From positions 8,524,001 to 8,588,000 of the forward strand of contig JANJXV010000039.1 of NCBI GenBank assembly GCA_024803745.1: a stretch of DNA of 64,000 bases, read 5' to 3'. The stretch comes from Megascapheus bottae. Taxonomy: Eukaryota > Chordata > Mammalia > Rodentia > Geomyidae. Below, piece by piece: positions 1-14,100 of this stretch (within the stretch, counting starts at the first letter, position 1; every line of letters begins with the position of its first letter). Below the pieces are notes generated by a model that saw nothing but the letters and a program-made list of their open reading frames with translations, did not search any database and had not been told where the DNA came from. Both the position numbers and the translations under genes were made by a program.

Positions 1-157
1 CATCCCTGGGTCCTCTGGTGGGCGGCACAGGCTCCGGCCATCACCTGCACGTCTGTCTGCCTATGTCACAGAGCCAGCTCTGTCTAGTGCCCAGTCTCAG
101 ATGGACCTTGGTTCTTCCTGGTTTGAGGATGTGACCAAGTGCAGAAGGTGGGCCTAC

Positions 158-2122
158 CTGAGTAGTGGTGCCATTGGGACTCGAGCAGCAGGTCTGAGGG
201 GACTTCGGGGGCCTGTGGCAGACCCCTATCTGGCAGTGGCAATAAGGGGGAGCGTTCCCGGAGGGACCTGTGAGGAAAGATACGTGAGGCAGCAAGGGGA
301 CAGGAGACCCCCCCCACACCCAGGGCACACAAGGAGTGGGACCCGGCCACTCACCCTGGGCTCTCTTCTCCACAATGGTCCAGGTCCAGCACCCCACGCA
401 CTGTGGGCGTCTTCATTCTTACTCGGCTGAACCTAGCAGAGGTGTGGGATCGGCTGAACTGCCCCATGCCCCCTGCCATCCCCTGCTCCTCCAGCCTCAC
501 CCCACTTTCTTACCCACTGCTCCCAAGCCCTGGAACTTGGGGGGCACTCTCCAAGGACTCTCCCTCTTCATCCAGCCGGGGAGTCTTTTTGGGAGGAGGA
601 GCAGGTGGGGAGCGGCCGGAGAAAGTGGACACCCTCTTAACACGGATGGCCTGGCGTGGTGGGCTAGGGGGGCCACTGCTGAACACCAGAGTGAGCGGGG
701 CGGGGGGCGGGGGCGGGGCGGGGCGCACCACCCCCACACCCACCACCGGCAGCACACTGAGCAGAGGCCCTGTGGGCAGCGTCCAGGAGGCAGGGGGGGC
801 TGGGGGGATGATCGGGGGCAAAGGGGGCTGCTTTACTGGGGGGGGCATGGGCTCACCCTCCCCAGCCATCTTCACAAACACTTGCCCTAGCTTGTTGACA
901 AGAATGATTTTGGAGGCGGCAGGTTTTGGGGGCTCAGGAGCAGGGCCCAGGCTCAACACCCGGACCCCGGGGGCCCCCGGTAGCCAGGCAAACGTCCGGG
1001 TGGGGTCGGCCGGGCTGGGGGGCAGGCCTTGGGAGGGCTGGCTACCGTTGGCCAGAGGTGGTGCCGGGGGAAGTGACTCTTCTCTGGGGCCGGCAGCCCC
1101 CTCCCCAGGCCCCCCCAGGTTCTTCAATACAAAATCCACGATTTCTGAAGGAAGGTCCTCAGGAGGCCGGGCTCTGTCTCCTGTGGCCCCCAGAGCGCCA
1201 GCTCGGCCCACCCCAGGCCCTGGAGGCGGCGTGCCCTGGCCCCGGGGCTGCTGGATGGCCTCAGCCTCACTGTCCGTGCCGTCATCCACTCCATCCAGCT
1301 GCTCAATTCGGGGAGTCCCAGGGATGGGGCCGGGCGCGAGGGCAGGGCTGGACACCACTGTCACAGGGAAGTGGATGTAGCGGGGTGTGGGGCTGGCCTC
1401 TTCTTCTGAGCTGTCCCCAGGGCCCCCATGGCTGCTGCCCACAGCCCCGGCAGCCACAATCTCCTCCTGGAAGGGCTCGGTCCCCAGCAGGCTGGCTGCA
1501 AAGTCCAGGTCGGCAGCACTCAGTCCTGACACCACTTCCATGTCCTCAAAGTCCGGGCCCAGGTCTTCAGTGGGAGGCAGAGGAGATGGGGCCAGGCCAG
1601 GGGGAGCCAGCTCCCCTGAGGTAGGTGAGAGGGCTGAAACAACTGAGGTAGGAGTGGGCACCCTGAGCGGAGGGGAGGCTCGCAAAGGAGGGGAGGCTCG
1701 CCAGGATGGAGGGGGCCTGGGAGCCAGAGGGCTGGGTCGCCGAGTGCGCCTGGGGGGAGCGGGGAAGTCGAGGTCTCCCACTGTGGGGATGTGGTGGGTC
1801 AGAGAGGGGCTTCCTGTGGGAAAAGGGCAGTGTCAGGCAGCAGCTCCCGCCTCCCTCCGGACCCCTCCCAAGAAAGATGCAACCCGGAGCTCACCAGGAG
1901 ACGGCAGCGGGCCAAAGGAGATGCCCCCCAGGGGCCTTCGCGAGGGAGAATAGTTGGGCACTTTGATTCGAGCCCCTGAGAAGGAGCGGGGAGTTGGAGG
2001 GGGGGCGCTGCTGGCATCCAGCCGCAGGGGGGGATCCAGATTCAGGACGGGTGAGGGGTGCTGGGTGGCTCCTGGGGTGAGGGCATGTGCATCTGGCGGG
2101 GCGTCCTCATAATCTGCGGGCT
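158..2122 (-). other. KMT2B: KMT2B coding exons 27-30 (linker with taspase-1 site)
   Basis: Exons: 2122-1895, 1813-514 (1,300 bases), 432-355, 267-158. Exon 28 encodes a long Pro/Ser-rich linker with the acidic DFEDMEVVSGLSAADLDF block and the taspase-1 consensus QLDGVDD (bases 1301-1281, near residue 2099). Exon 29 is 78 bases and reads VLDLDHCGEESPG, three codons shorter than the human sequence I remember (DLDRPGEPAGEESPG). Exon 30 ends in QWHHYSG with donor GTAGGC. No convincing exon 31 is found in 1-157. Confidence 0.92.
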
Positions 2123-5100
2123 CTGGAGAAGCAGGTGGATTCCATCAGGGGTGGGGCGCTCTGCATCAAGGCCTCTCCCACTTCAAGTCCACAGTGCCTG
2201 GCCGTGGACTTGAAATCCTCCCCAGACCTCTGTCCACCTCATCCTCACGTCCCTGTGCTCCCTGACTGCACACTGCCCTGTGGAGCTGGACCGACAGCCA
2301 TGTCTGCTCTGCAGCCTGGCCAGTCCTACTACTTTTCTCACTTGACCTGCACAGCTCTGCCACAGCAAAGGAACCCAGCAGTCCTTGTGTTGGAAGCAGT
2401 TCATTGCCCGGCCCCACCCAGGCTTTGCAAGCTCTTGGGAGCCTCCTCTCAGCACCCTCACTCCTAACCAGGTCGGAAGCAGCAATCCAAGCTCCTTGGC
2501 TGTCCTGTGTGGCCTGTGATGACCTGCCCTCTGCCAGCCTACAGGCCCACCCTGGGCACCGTGCTGTCCCAGGTTCGCTCCAACCTCACTGCCTGCATGG
2601 CTGGAACACAGCTGCCCCCAAGTGCAGGGCAGTGGAGCATGCGTCTGCCTCAAAGCCCCGAGTCAGGGAGCCATGAGTGCTGCTCCCCAATGTCCGATCC
2701 CCACCACCCTCAGGCTGGCCACCTGGTACTCTCCTTACACTTCCTGTAAAATGCTGAGCCGGGTCTGCAGCTTCTGGAGGGGCCAGGCAAAGGCAGGGAG
2801 GCTCACAGGGCAAGCCCAAGGCCATACCTGGGGATGGGGTGGGGCTGTGCACAATGGTCTGGTTTTCCTCGGCTGCCTCTAGGTGAACCGGCTCCTCCCT
2901 GGGTCCCCACGGGCGATACTCCAGAATCCGGCACCGGTACCAGCAGCGCCTCCGAGCATCCACTGTGCTCCAATAGAGGCGGGAACACCTGGTGGGCATG
3001 CAAGAATCATTAGGGTTAAGAGCAGGGGGGAACTAGATGGGGTCCTAGACTCCCCCCACCACACATACAGCACCCCTTCTCACTGGTAGCCAATGGGGAA
3101 GAGCCGGCCCTCACAGTCCGAGAGATCAGACAATGTGCCAAGGGAGTCGATCCGGATGGAGCCTGAGGGACCAGGAAGAGGAGAGGCAAGGTGGGCTGGT
3201 GAAGTTATGGGGAGTGGGGGGGAGGGGGTCCAGAGAGGCGGAAGGACATCGGCTTACCAATGAGCACATTGATGGCATCGGGTTCAAGCCCTGTCAAGAA
3301 CTTTCGCTTGAAGTTGATGCCCTCGAAGTCCACGTAGACACGGCGGAGAACATCGAACCCATCAGGGGTCACGATCTCCTGAGAGACAAGTGGGGACAAG
3401 GCCATGAGTGAGGACGGAATGACCAGGGACCCTGCCTTAGTGCCAGGCAGCTGTCTTCCGGGGCCTGGCACACCTTGCCATCCAGGAGGTCAGTGTGCTT
3501 CTGGCAGAAGACCTTCTTGTCGTCCTGGAAGATGCAGTAGCTGGCCCGTGCGCACATGAAGTGGAAGTTGCTGAGGCAGGAGGACAGGCAGCAGCCCACC
3601 GTGGCCCCAGGCTTCAGGCAGAGCTCGCAGCGCTGCGGGAGGAAGAGCAGCTGACTGAGAAGCCCAGACCTGAGCGGCAGCCTCACACCCACACCACTGA
3701 ACCACGGCCCATGGGGGCCTTGGCCTGGCCTGGGCAACATCACTTCCCCTGGTTTAGAGGGCTGGGTGCACATATGAAGAGTGGGGAGAAGCTGGGCACC
3801 GGTGACTCACATCTGTAATCCTAGCTACTCAGGAGGCTGAGATATGAAAATGGAGGTTCAAAGCCAGCCTGGGCATGCAACGAACCACCAGAAAACTGGA
3901 AGAGGCACTGTGGTTAAAGTGACAGAGCGCTAGCCTTTCAAGGACAGCGCCCAGGCCCAGAGTTCAAGACCCACGCCAGACAAAATAAATGAATATATAA
4001 ATAAATGAGCGGGAGAGCATTCTAAGGAGCAAGTAGCTCCCCCCCCCTTCCACACCACTCTCTGTCCTCACAGCTGCCCTGTGGTCAGTACACCACTGTC
4101 CAGCTCTTGCCAGAGCTTGGGGTGCTGCCCAGCCCCCACAGTGAGAAGAATTCAAATCTGGATCATGCCCATGGGAAAGCTATGGTGTAGGATGGTACCA
4201 GTATAGGCCCAGTCAACCAAAGGAAGCCTACTGAGGCCCAGATGATCGTTAGAGGGTATACGGGGGAATACTGCTGTCACCAAGTCCCCAGGGGAAGGAA
4301 CTGGGCAGCCTCAAGCTCACCATCTGCCGTCCCCGAGCCACGGCAGCATGCACGTTTTTGAGGGACCCGTCATTCTCCTCAAACACTTCAGCTGACCAAA
4401 TGGCACAGTTGACATGCGTCCACTCGTTCTGCCCGATGTAGAGGAGCCGTCCTGCCTCCTGGGGGGACAGAGGAGTGGCACAATGCGGGTGGGGAGACCA
4501 GGGAATGGGCCTCAGCCCCAGGGGCTCCACGGGGCAGCACTCACTTTGGAGTCCGCATCCCCATACTTGAGGCAGAGCGCACACTGCCGAGGGTCCTCCA
4601 GGTGTGAGAATGCAGCTGCATCCTTGCCCTGCATAGCTGGAAAGGAGGGAGGATGGGAAGAATTACCACTGGGTCCCTGGCCTACCAACTCAGAGAAGCT
4701 GGGTCCAACACCCACTTCCAGTACCTGCTGAGGGATCCCCTGGAGGCTGCCCTGATTCTGGGGTCTCCAGTTCCTGCTGTCTCCACTGAGCATAGACGTG
4801 ATCCAGGGATGGGGGTAATACCGCGTTGGGGAGGACTCCGCTGTGGACAGGCAGAGTTAGTGCCTGCCATGGTCCATCAAGGCAGCTGGGCAAGGGCCTG
4901 CTCACAGCACCTGCCCGAACCGACCCCCTTGTGCCACCTTCCACACAGGGTGTGCCCCATTCCCTGCCCAGAGCTCTCCTCTAGCTTGCATGGCAATACC
5001 TCTTGGGTTTTGCCACCTCTGCCTTGACCATCTGATGGGTCACTGGTGCCTACCCAGTCCCCAAACACAAGCTCTTTCAGCAGAGAACTATCTTAACTTG

Positions 5101-8100
5101 CTCACTGCTCTGTCCACAACCGCCTGGCACTAGGTAGGTAAAGCAAGTGAGATCTGGTTCTAGAGCCTCACCAGGACCGGCTACTCCTCCGCATCCAACT
5201 CTGGCCTCCCAGCCCAGCCTCACCCGGGCTCAGCCTTCACTCCCTGAAGCCCCGCCTGCTCCCCAGCCCTGCTCACTTTGGCAACCGGGTACTCCGTCGC
5301 CAGTACTTGGGGTCGTGGGCGTCGAACCAGCCGAACGCAGACTCTAGCAGCTGGGGAGGGGTTAAAAGATGAGAAGAACTGGTGTTCCCGCGTGTGAACC
5401 CATGTGAACGAGTCTCTCTGCCCGCCAGAACTACTCAATGCCGAGCTCACCTTTAGCAGGAGCCCCTTCACCTGAGCCCCAGCCCGGCGCTCAGGGGCGT
5501 CACCGTCTTCTGCCCGCCTCGTCAGAACACCCACCATGTCCTCCATGAAGCTGTGCTGTAAGAGGCTCTGTCAGGACCTGACCCTGCCCACTCCTCTCAA
5601 AACCCCAGCCTGTACCCAAGTCCACTCACCACAGACGTGTAGTGGCCTTCCTCAAAGCGCTGACCTACAGCTTGCAAGCCACAGGCTCCCGGGTGTAGCC
5701 GCTTCCCATCCTGGCCACACTGCAAGTGAGGACAGTCAGCATGGCCCACACCAGGCACAGGACAGGCCCAGTGCCACCACCCCTCCCCCCCGGCCCTGGA
5801 GCCCCCAGACCTGGGTACACAGCAGCAGTGGGGCGGCCACCTTGGAGCTGAGCAGACCCTGGAGCACCTGGCGAAGGCCTCCCTGCAGGGCCCCGCTCAG
5901 GGCCTCCCGCCACCGGGGCTGCGTGGCACCTGCACACGGCCCACAGGTGTACAGCACGGAATCCGGCAGCCCGGAGAGGATCTCATAGTCTTCATCTGCA
6001 ACAGTGGAGTAAGAAAGCAGTTAGGAAGGTGTGAGGAAGCCCCAGGCAGGCAGACCCCGGCAGAGGGAGGCCATCTCGTACCTGAGAGCCCCTCACACTT
6101 GGCGTGCACCCAGTGGTCACACTGCGCACACTGCATCATCTTGCTCTCATAGTCATTGTCTTCGTAACAGCGGGTGCAAATTGGGCAGAAGTTTCCTGGA
6201 GGGAGAGGCAAGGCAGGAAGAGTCAGCCCCTGCCCAGGCCCCATTCAAGGGTCAAGTGCATCTTGAAGGCTGGCTCCTCATGTCCCTGCTTTATATCCTC
6301 CCAGTTCTAAAAAGCTGGATAAGGGCAGAACCAATGCCCCTACCATGCACAGAGCCTTGCCAAGCGTACCACCTGAACAAACAAGGCCCCTGCCCGGGGC
6401 AGACCTGAGGATCTGGAAAGGGACTCAGAAACCAACCAGGTAGCTTCCAGGCCTGCATCCCCAGATGCCTTCTAAGGCTGTGCCCCCTGGTTACAATACA
6501 CTAGACAGAACAGAGGCATGGCTCAAGGGCAGAGTACCTGCCTAGCAAGAGCAAGACTGAACTCAAATCGCAGTACTGAGCACACGCACACCCTCAGTAG
6601 CCTGGCCTGCTCCCGTGTCCCCGGCGCCGTCCCACCTTTCTCAGACAGCTGGGTGCACCTGGGGCAGAGGCTATAATCCCCAGACCACTCCACGTCCCAG
6701 TTCTTTCCCGGAGTTGCCCCACAGCTCTTGCAGCGCACGCACGCTGAGCAGATCTAGGGGAACACGGTGAAGTTAGATCAGCCAGGAAGGGTGCGGAGAA
6801 ACAAATGAAGGAGTTGGGGAGGGGTGAAGGGGACACACAAGAGAACAAGATGACAACAAAGGGCAAAGGGAGTCCCTCAGGCCAGAGCCTGCGGAATTCA
6901 CAAGCTCGACTATATAGCTTGCCTAGGTGACAATATAGGGGAAGATGTTCATTATATTCTCAAAGCACACCCAGCCCTCCCCTGCTGAGAACTCTGGTCT
7001 TGACTAAACCCTGAGAATTCGGGGGGTGAGGGGTAAATAATCCCAACAGCAACCAGCCAAGGACTCTACTCTCACCCAGTGGCGACGTCTTCGTGTGGCC
7101 CGGGTAGGGTAGCTGGGCCCTAGACAGGCTGGGTGGTAGGCATGGCGGCAGCGCTCACATTCCAGGAGGTGCTGGGGGACAGGGAGGAGAGACAGCGATG
7201 CAACCCTACTGCCCACAGACAGCCCTCTGCCAGGCCTCCCCTGCCCAGGTGGCCCAGTGCCTGAACCTTGGATCCTCGACCTTTTCGTCCACAGACATGG
7301 CAGAATTTGCAGCGGCGGCAGCACCAAGTGTCATGATGCTGGGGAAGGGGCCTCTCAGCCTCCTCCAGGCAGAATGGGTGGAAAGGGTCACAGCAGACTT
7401 GGCAGAACACCAACTAGGGGTGGATTGGAGTGGGGGAAGCAAATGATGGCACGGTGTGAGACTGGAAGGCCAGGGGATCTCACCCAGCCGAGACAGCCCA
7501 GCCTGCCCGTCAGTCAGGGTCTCACAGAAACTGACTTGGGGTCATGTACCAACCTCGTGAAGGCCTTTGCTGGCACACAGCAAGCACACCATTGGCGGTC
7601 CCCCAGGCACAGAAGTCAGCACACTCAGGCCACCCATCAGCCACACATTCTCTAGGTCACAATCCTCCTGAGGAGAGGACAGGTTTGGAAAGCAGTCAGA
7701 GAACAAGTTACGTATATGTACTTTCTAAAAAACACACGTTTTGAGCCTAGCACCAGTGGCTCATGTCTGTATTGCTTAGGAGGCTGCGATCTGAGGATGG
7801 CAGTTCAAAGCACAAAAGTGCTTTGGGCACCAAAGTCCATGACACTTTTAATTCCAATTAACCACCAGAAAGCCAGAAGTGGCACTGTGGCTAAGAGTGG
7901 TAGCCTTGAGCAAAAGAGCTCAGAAAAGGTGCTCAGGCCCAGAATTTAAGACCCACGACGGACCAAAAAACAAAAATCAATCGATCGATAGATCGATCTA
8001 TCATGTTGTTTTCTTCAAGTAGCTGTTCAGAGGAGCTGCCATTCAACAATGCAGTTTATGAATATCATGCATCCTGGTCAAGGTCAATGCTTTCATCATT

Positions 8101-11100
8101 CTTCATCCCTCCCAACCCCATACCTTCCCTCCCCTTTCTCAATTTTGTACGATACACACTGAATTTTTCTTTCATTGTTTTGGTCAGTTGCAGGGCCTGA
8201 ACTCAAATAGGTAAGGTAGTTCTCTACCACCCTTTGAATTCCACTGCCACTTCTAGTCTCACGTGGATTTTTCTGTGTGGGCTAGCTTTGAACCTCGACC
8301 CTCAGATCTCAGCCTCCTGAGTAGCTAGGATTATAGGCATGAGCCACCACACCCTCCCAACAGGGCCCTGAGCCCCACTGCGCCCCCCCCCCCATATTTC
8401 CCTTCTTTTATCTTTTGCCAGTACTGGGGTTTCTTCTGTTTATGTGGTACTGAAGAACTGAACCCAAGACTTCATGCATACTAGACAAGCTAACACTAAG
8501 CCACATTCCCAGCCCATGCCATACCTTAAAATCCACACGGACCCGGTGCACGCCATCAGGGGATTTCTGTTTCCCAGTCCAGCCATTGGGAAAAGAGGCA
8601 TAGGGGCCAGAGACCAAAGCATCCTAGAAAAGGAAGAGGGCAGCTCAGAGGCCACTAGTCCCACCCCCTCTGCAAATCCATTCTGCCTGTCCTTCTCCAG
8701 CCTGCTGGGTCCTGCCTCTTGCGCCCAGACCCCACACTGCTTTTGGGAGAGGAGGGAGAGCGGGCCTCACCCCCGGGCCTGTGCTCTGGTGTGGACACAC
8801 CACGGCACGCGGGTGTGCCCATCACCCTGACTTGCCAGGTAGCTCCTGGAGAGCAGGAGCCACGCTTCACACAGGACTGGGGGTTCTCGGAGTGGGCCGT
8901 GCTGACCTTGTCCAGACGTCTTCGGGCCTTGAGCTGCAACACAGGCTGCAGGGTGGGTTTGCGAGGCCTGCTCTGCTCCTCAGGTTCTGGCACAGGCAGC
9001 TCTAGGCAAACACAGGAAGATTCGGGTCCCTTACCTCTCCTTCTACAACCCCAAAATGTCAATTCCCCAGACTTTCTCTGACCAACCACAAAGGTGGCCT
9101 CTAGGCCCTGCTTAGACAACCCAGGGAGTAGCAAGCACATCCGTTCCTCTTCTCTGCCCTCAGCCAGTCACTTAAATTAAGAGACTAACGGAGACCCAAG
9201 GCTGGAAAGTATGGCTCACTGATGAAGCATTTGCCTAGAATGCACCAAGCCCTGGGTTCCATCCCTAGCACAGCAGAGCAAACTAGAGGCTCTGAGCGGA
9301 GGTTCGCACCATGTTCTCTGGGAGTCCTGCGCCGTGGAGCAGGAGCCCCGGGCTCCGAGTCATCTGAGTCCTCGAAGACATCATAGGATGGCCGCTGTTT
9401 GACGCAGCGCCGGGCTGACTTGCGCTGCAGTAGGAGGGAGTCCTGCTCCTCGGGCCCAGGGGTGGGCCCCACCTCCTCCCGGGGCCCCCCAGCTCCCGCC
9501 CCCCGGCGTGGGCCTGGAGGACCAGGGGAGGCCTCAGGAGATTCATCGGAATCCCAGGGCAACAGCGTCTTCACTATCGTCCGGCCTGTGGGAACAGGGG
9601 ACTTGGTAGGATTTGAACTCAGCCAGGGACAAAGGACGCTGGGGTGGAGGAAAGGCAGAAAGAAGTGGGGCAGGAGGGTGGAAGCCACAGGAAAGCGCTT
9701 GTGGGGAGACACAGAAGTGCGCAGCTGCAGAGGTGGAGAGCAGGCAGCAGAGGCAGCATGGCCTCTACTGCACCACACATTTCCCAAGGCCTCGTGAAGA
9801 AATGCTCCTCAAACCTGGGTACCTTTTTTGGCCAGCCGCTCCATCTTGCGAGCCTCTATCTTGTCACATTTCCGGTATCTGGGGAGGGGAGCAGCATGTC
9901 ACCAGGGAAGGGGACTGTGATCTGGGAAGAGAGGAAGCTCTCTACAAGGATGCCAACCCCACTGCTCTTGTTGGGGACAGAAGCTAGGAGGAGAGAGGCT
10001 AGGGCTGGAGGCCAACAACCCAGGAGGATGGGGGAAGACAGAGGCTGAACACCAGCTACTCACACACAGCACTGCTTCTTGGTGTTGGGGCCCCCAAACT
10101 TAGGTTTGTCTAAGCAGTTGACACAGGACCCACAATCCTGCACACGCAGACAACCCCGACAGTGCCCACAGCGGGCCATTCGCATCTTCTTGCCATGGTG
10201 GGAGGGCAGTGGGCGCCGGGGTGTGTGGGCCAGGGCACCTCCAGACCCTGCAGGCTCCAAGTCTCCCCCAGGCCCTGCTGCTTCCACCTTTCCCGGCTGG
10301 GACCCGGATGGGACACTCTCTGTCTCCGATGCTGATGATGTATCTGTTCCAGCAGATGAGAGGAGATGGAGCCACGAGGCCACCAGAGTCCTACCTCTTC
10401 CCCGCTTCCCCTCAGGCTCCACTTCCCACACTCATGAGTTGTGGCTGCCTCAGGAGCGACCTGCCTCGCTGCAAGCAAACCTAGGGCTAGTGCTCCAGCC
10501 CACCACCACCCAAACCCCAGGCATCCCCGCCCTCCTCCAAACGTGACAGCCATCCATCCCCATAACACAGCCCCCTACCCTCAGTGGCCAGGTCCTGCCG
10601 GTCCCGGAGAGGGAGAGCACTGAGGCGGGGAACATCTTCAGGCACCATGGCCCGGGCCTGACCCAGGGCCACCGCAGCATGGCGGCAGACGTGTTTGATG
10701 CGGGGCCCTTGCACAGGGGACTCAGGGCCCTGGAGAGGAAAAATCAAGAGAATGTGGAGGGGACTGCTCCCCACACTTCTGTGGACAGCCCTAATTAGAC
10801 CCCCCTCACTGCATACCGAGGCTCGCTCTCTCTTAACTTCCAATGATTCATCTTCAGACCTGACACCTCTGTCTGGGCCCTGCTTGACAGGCCCCACAGC
10901 CTCCTCCATTTGCCCTCCAGGGCTCAGCTGGTAGGGAAATAAACAGAGTCAGGGGCAACAAGAACAGTACAGGGCAGGGTGGGGCCAGAGGAGCAGCACA
11001 GGGTGCCGGGGACGAGGAAGGACTGCACCACAAGTGTCCTGGGAGGCAGCTGCAAGGACCGGGTCCAGGGGCCTGGCCGCACCACCATGCTCACCGGCAT

Positions 11101-14100
11101 TGAGGCTGCCACCTTCTGCTGCTGCTGCTGGTCGATCTTGAACAGCTGCACCTTGGCTCTCTTGAGAAGGCTGAACATTTTCTCCTCCACCCCAGACAGT
11201 GGTGGTGAACCCAGGCTCGTGGCCCGGGCCTTCTCCAGTGCTGCTGGGTGCTGTGGCGACGGCGGGGCTGGTTGCAGCTGGAACTGTGGGTGGACTTGGG
11301 GCTGAGGTGGAGGCAATGGCTGGGGCAGGAGCTGGGGCTGCAGGGCTTGGAGGGGCTGCTGCCCGCTGACTGGAGCAGGAGCACCGTGGGGAGGCACCTC
11401 GGCCTTAACAGGAGTAGTGACCACAGGGACGAATCGTGGAAGGCTGAGGTGGTTGGTGCGGCCCACTGCCCGTGGCTCAGGCTCAGCGGGAGAGTCGTCA
11501 GCTGGAGGCGGCTCAGGCTCAGGGGCTTCCGGAGCCCCAAGGGGAGGAGTAGTAAGCACCGATTCATAGATCTTCAGGTGGGCTTCGCTTGGGGTAAACT
11601 GAGGGGCCCGAAGAAGCAGGGGCCTCCGGGAGGGAGCAACAGGGGCAGACGGGGGTGATGAGGCTGGGGGAGGGGCAGGTGGGGGAGGTGGCGTCTCCTG
11701 GGTGAGTGAGGTCCAGCGAAATGTGGGCTCCCTCAGGATGGACCGTCTCTTTTCAGGGAGTGGAACTAGGGTAGATGGGGGAGTCGGGGCACGCGGTGGT
11801 GATGGGATTGGTGGTGGTGGTGGTTCTGGGGGAACAACTGGGGAGGAGGCAATAGGAGGTCGCAGAACAGGGGAGACCTCCACCTTTGGGGGCTTGGGCG
11901 GGTCTTCATCCATAAATCGCCGGGGAGTCTTGATGACACGAGAGGAGCGGGCACTCACCACGGGCATAATAAACTGCCGTATGTTCTTCAGGAAGGTGGT
12001 ACTTTTGGGGGCCACGGTGGGACTGTCTTCTGGAGAGCCTCCCATGGTAGTGCTGGGGTTTAGAGTGGGAGGAAGGGTGCTTTCTGGCCCAGCCCGAGCA
12101 GCTTCCCGTTCTGCCCTCTGGCTGGGAGTGAGAGGAGGCCGGCCCCTCTTCCTGGAGCAGGTAGCTGGGACCACAGGAGGAGGGGACTCTTCCTGCTCTT
12201 CAGGGGCTGGAGGCAAGGGGGAGGAGGGTGGGGGAGGGGTAGAGGCTGAGGAGGAAGGAGGGCAAAATGGAGGTGGAGTTGTTGAGGAGGGTGGCAGGAG
12301 GGGGGGAGGGGGAGGAGGGGGAGGGGGAAGAGGAGGAGGGGGAAGGGGAGGAGGGGGAGGGGGAGGAAGAGATGGAGGAAGAGGAGGAGGAGGAGGAGGA
12401 GGAGGAGGAGGAGGAGGAGGAGGAGGAGGAGATACTGGGGTTGGAGGAGTCAGGGGTGGTGACAGTGGCTTTGCCTCTTCCTTTTCCTTGGCCAGCATCA
12501 CCTCTTCCTCCACCACTGCTCTCTCTTCCTTCTCCTCTGCCAACACTTTGTCTCTCATCTCTTCTTTTTTCTTCTCTCCTTCCTCCTCCAGGTTCTGCTC
12601 CTGCTTCGTCCAACAAGGACCCCCTTCCTGTTCAGATTTAACTCTTCTCTGGGGGGTATCCTGACAGTTTTCCCCATGTTGACCTTGACCCTGACCTGAT
12701 TCGAGTCCCAAGGACAACTGTCCCATCTTCACCTTTTTGGCCTTTGAAACAAACTTGATCATGAGGGGAAGCCCTCCTCGGCCTCGGCCTCTGCCTCCAC
12801 GGCCTCCTCGCCCAGGCTGTCCTCCATGCTTAGGAGTGCCAGGTCCTGGGCCAGGTCCCTCCTTGCACTTCCAGCTGCCAGTTCGGTGTTTTACTGGAAC
12901 CGTAGGAGGTGGGGGCTCAGGCTTAGGGATTGTCACAGCCGCTTCTGCTACCACTACTGCTTGCTGCTTCTTCCGGCAGGGGCCTGCTGGCCGTCCTGGG
13001 GGTCGTCCCCGAGACCGACGGGGGGTTGAGGGTTCACATGCCCGGTTCCGGGGGGCTGGGGGTGCCTGGGCCCGCCGGAGAAGCTCAGTCAGTGCCTGCA
13101 CCATCCGTTCTGTGCCCTCCTCACCCCGTTTCCGAGCAGGGGTCTTTGGGGGGATAGGAGTCACATCTGCTGGGCGAGGAGGAGGAAGGGGGGTCGTCTT
13201 ATGCTTTCGGCCCCGACCTCGGGGGGCTCGACCTACAAAAGGAGAATAGGTGTGGGGAGATGGGTCAAGCTGGCCCTGCAGAGTCAAAAAAAAGGGGTCT
13301 GTGTGTTCCCCACTGCCCAGCACTGCCTGGACTCTGAACACAGGGCACGGCTCAGTTAACCGGGAGAGACTAGGCAAACAGGGAAGCACTAACACAAAAG
13401 GTGAGAACAGCATCCCTATAAAGCTAGAGGTCCAGTTTCCCCCATCACTCACCTCGCTGGGATCGGAGCGCAGAGCGCAGGGAACTGGGGGCCACATCTT
13501 CATCTGAATGAAAACCCTGAAACTCCTGATTTAGGGGACCAAGGGTGGAGGGGAGAAACAGTAGTCAGTGCCCAAGTCTTGGTTCCAGTGGGGACTCAGG
13601 TCTGGGGACTACTCCCCAGCTTCCCCTTGAACACATCCCTGCTCATTTATAAAAAAAAAAAGTAAGCACACAGGAAGGTTGGGAGACTTAAGACAAAGCA
13701 AAACAAACAAAAAAAAAACAAGACCCCCGCCCCCCAGGGACAGTGGCACAAAGGCATTTTCTGAACTCCTACCTCTAAGTGCCAGTCTACCTAGCAGTGG
13801 CTCCCCAGCCCAAAAGAAAACACAGCAGAGGGCATAGCCCAACTAAAGTGGGATGTCCTCTCACATCCTTTCCTGAAGGAAAATGGGCACGAGCGTGTGT
13901 GAATATGCGAGGGGAAATCAATGGCTTATATGGGGTTCCACTCTGAACCTTCCCGTTATCATCTCCGAAGCAACACATGCACACCTCCCTGCCTTTCCGC
14001 AATGGCCGAGGGATTACGTCCCGGTTTGAACTCAGATCCTATTTACCGGTCTTAGGAACCCTGCCTTGGGTAGTGCCTCTTTACCCCCCGTGCAGCCCAT

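Noticed and set aside
1..157. Possible KMT2B exon 31 (GAAGAACC, CATCTG look like the human exon)
   Set aside because: The resemblance does not give an open frame in the required phase and the acceptor is poor; the next exon is more likely left of the window.
403..1380. 325-codon plus-strand open frame
   Set aside because: Antisense shadow of KMT2B exon 28, low-complexity composition.
2087..2467. 126-codon plus-strand open frame in KMT2B intron 26
   Set aside because: No similarity to any family I know and no splice or promoter context.
11702..12664. 320-codon open frame on the plus strand, glycine-rich
   Set aside because: It is the antisense shadow of KMT2B exon 3; the glycine runs mirror the proline-coding tract, and the minus frame matches KMT2B.
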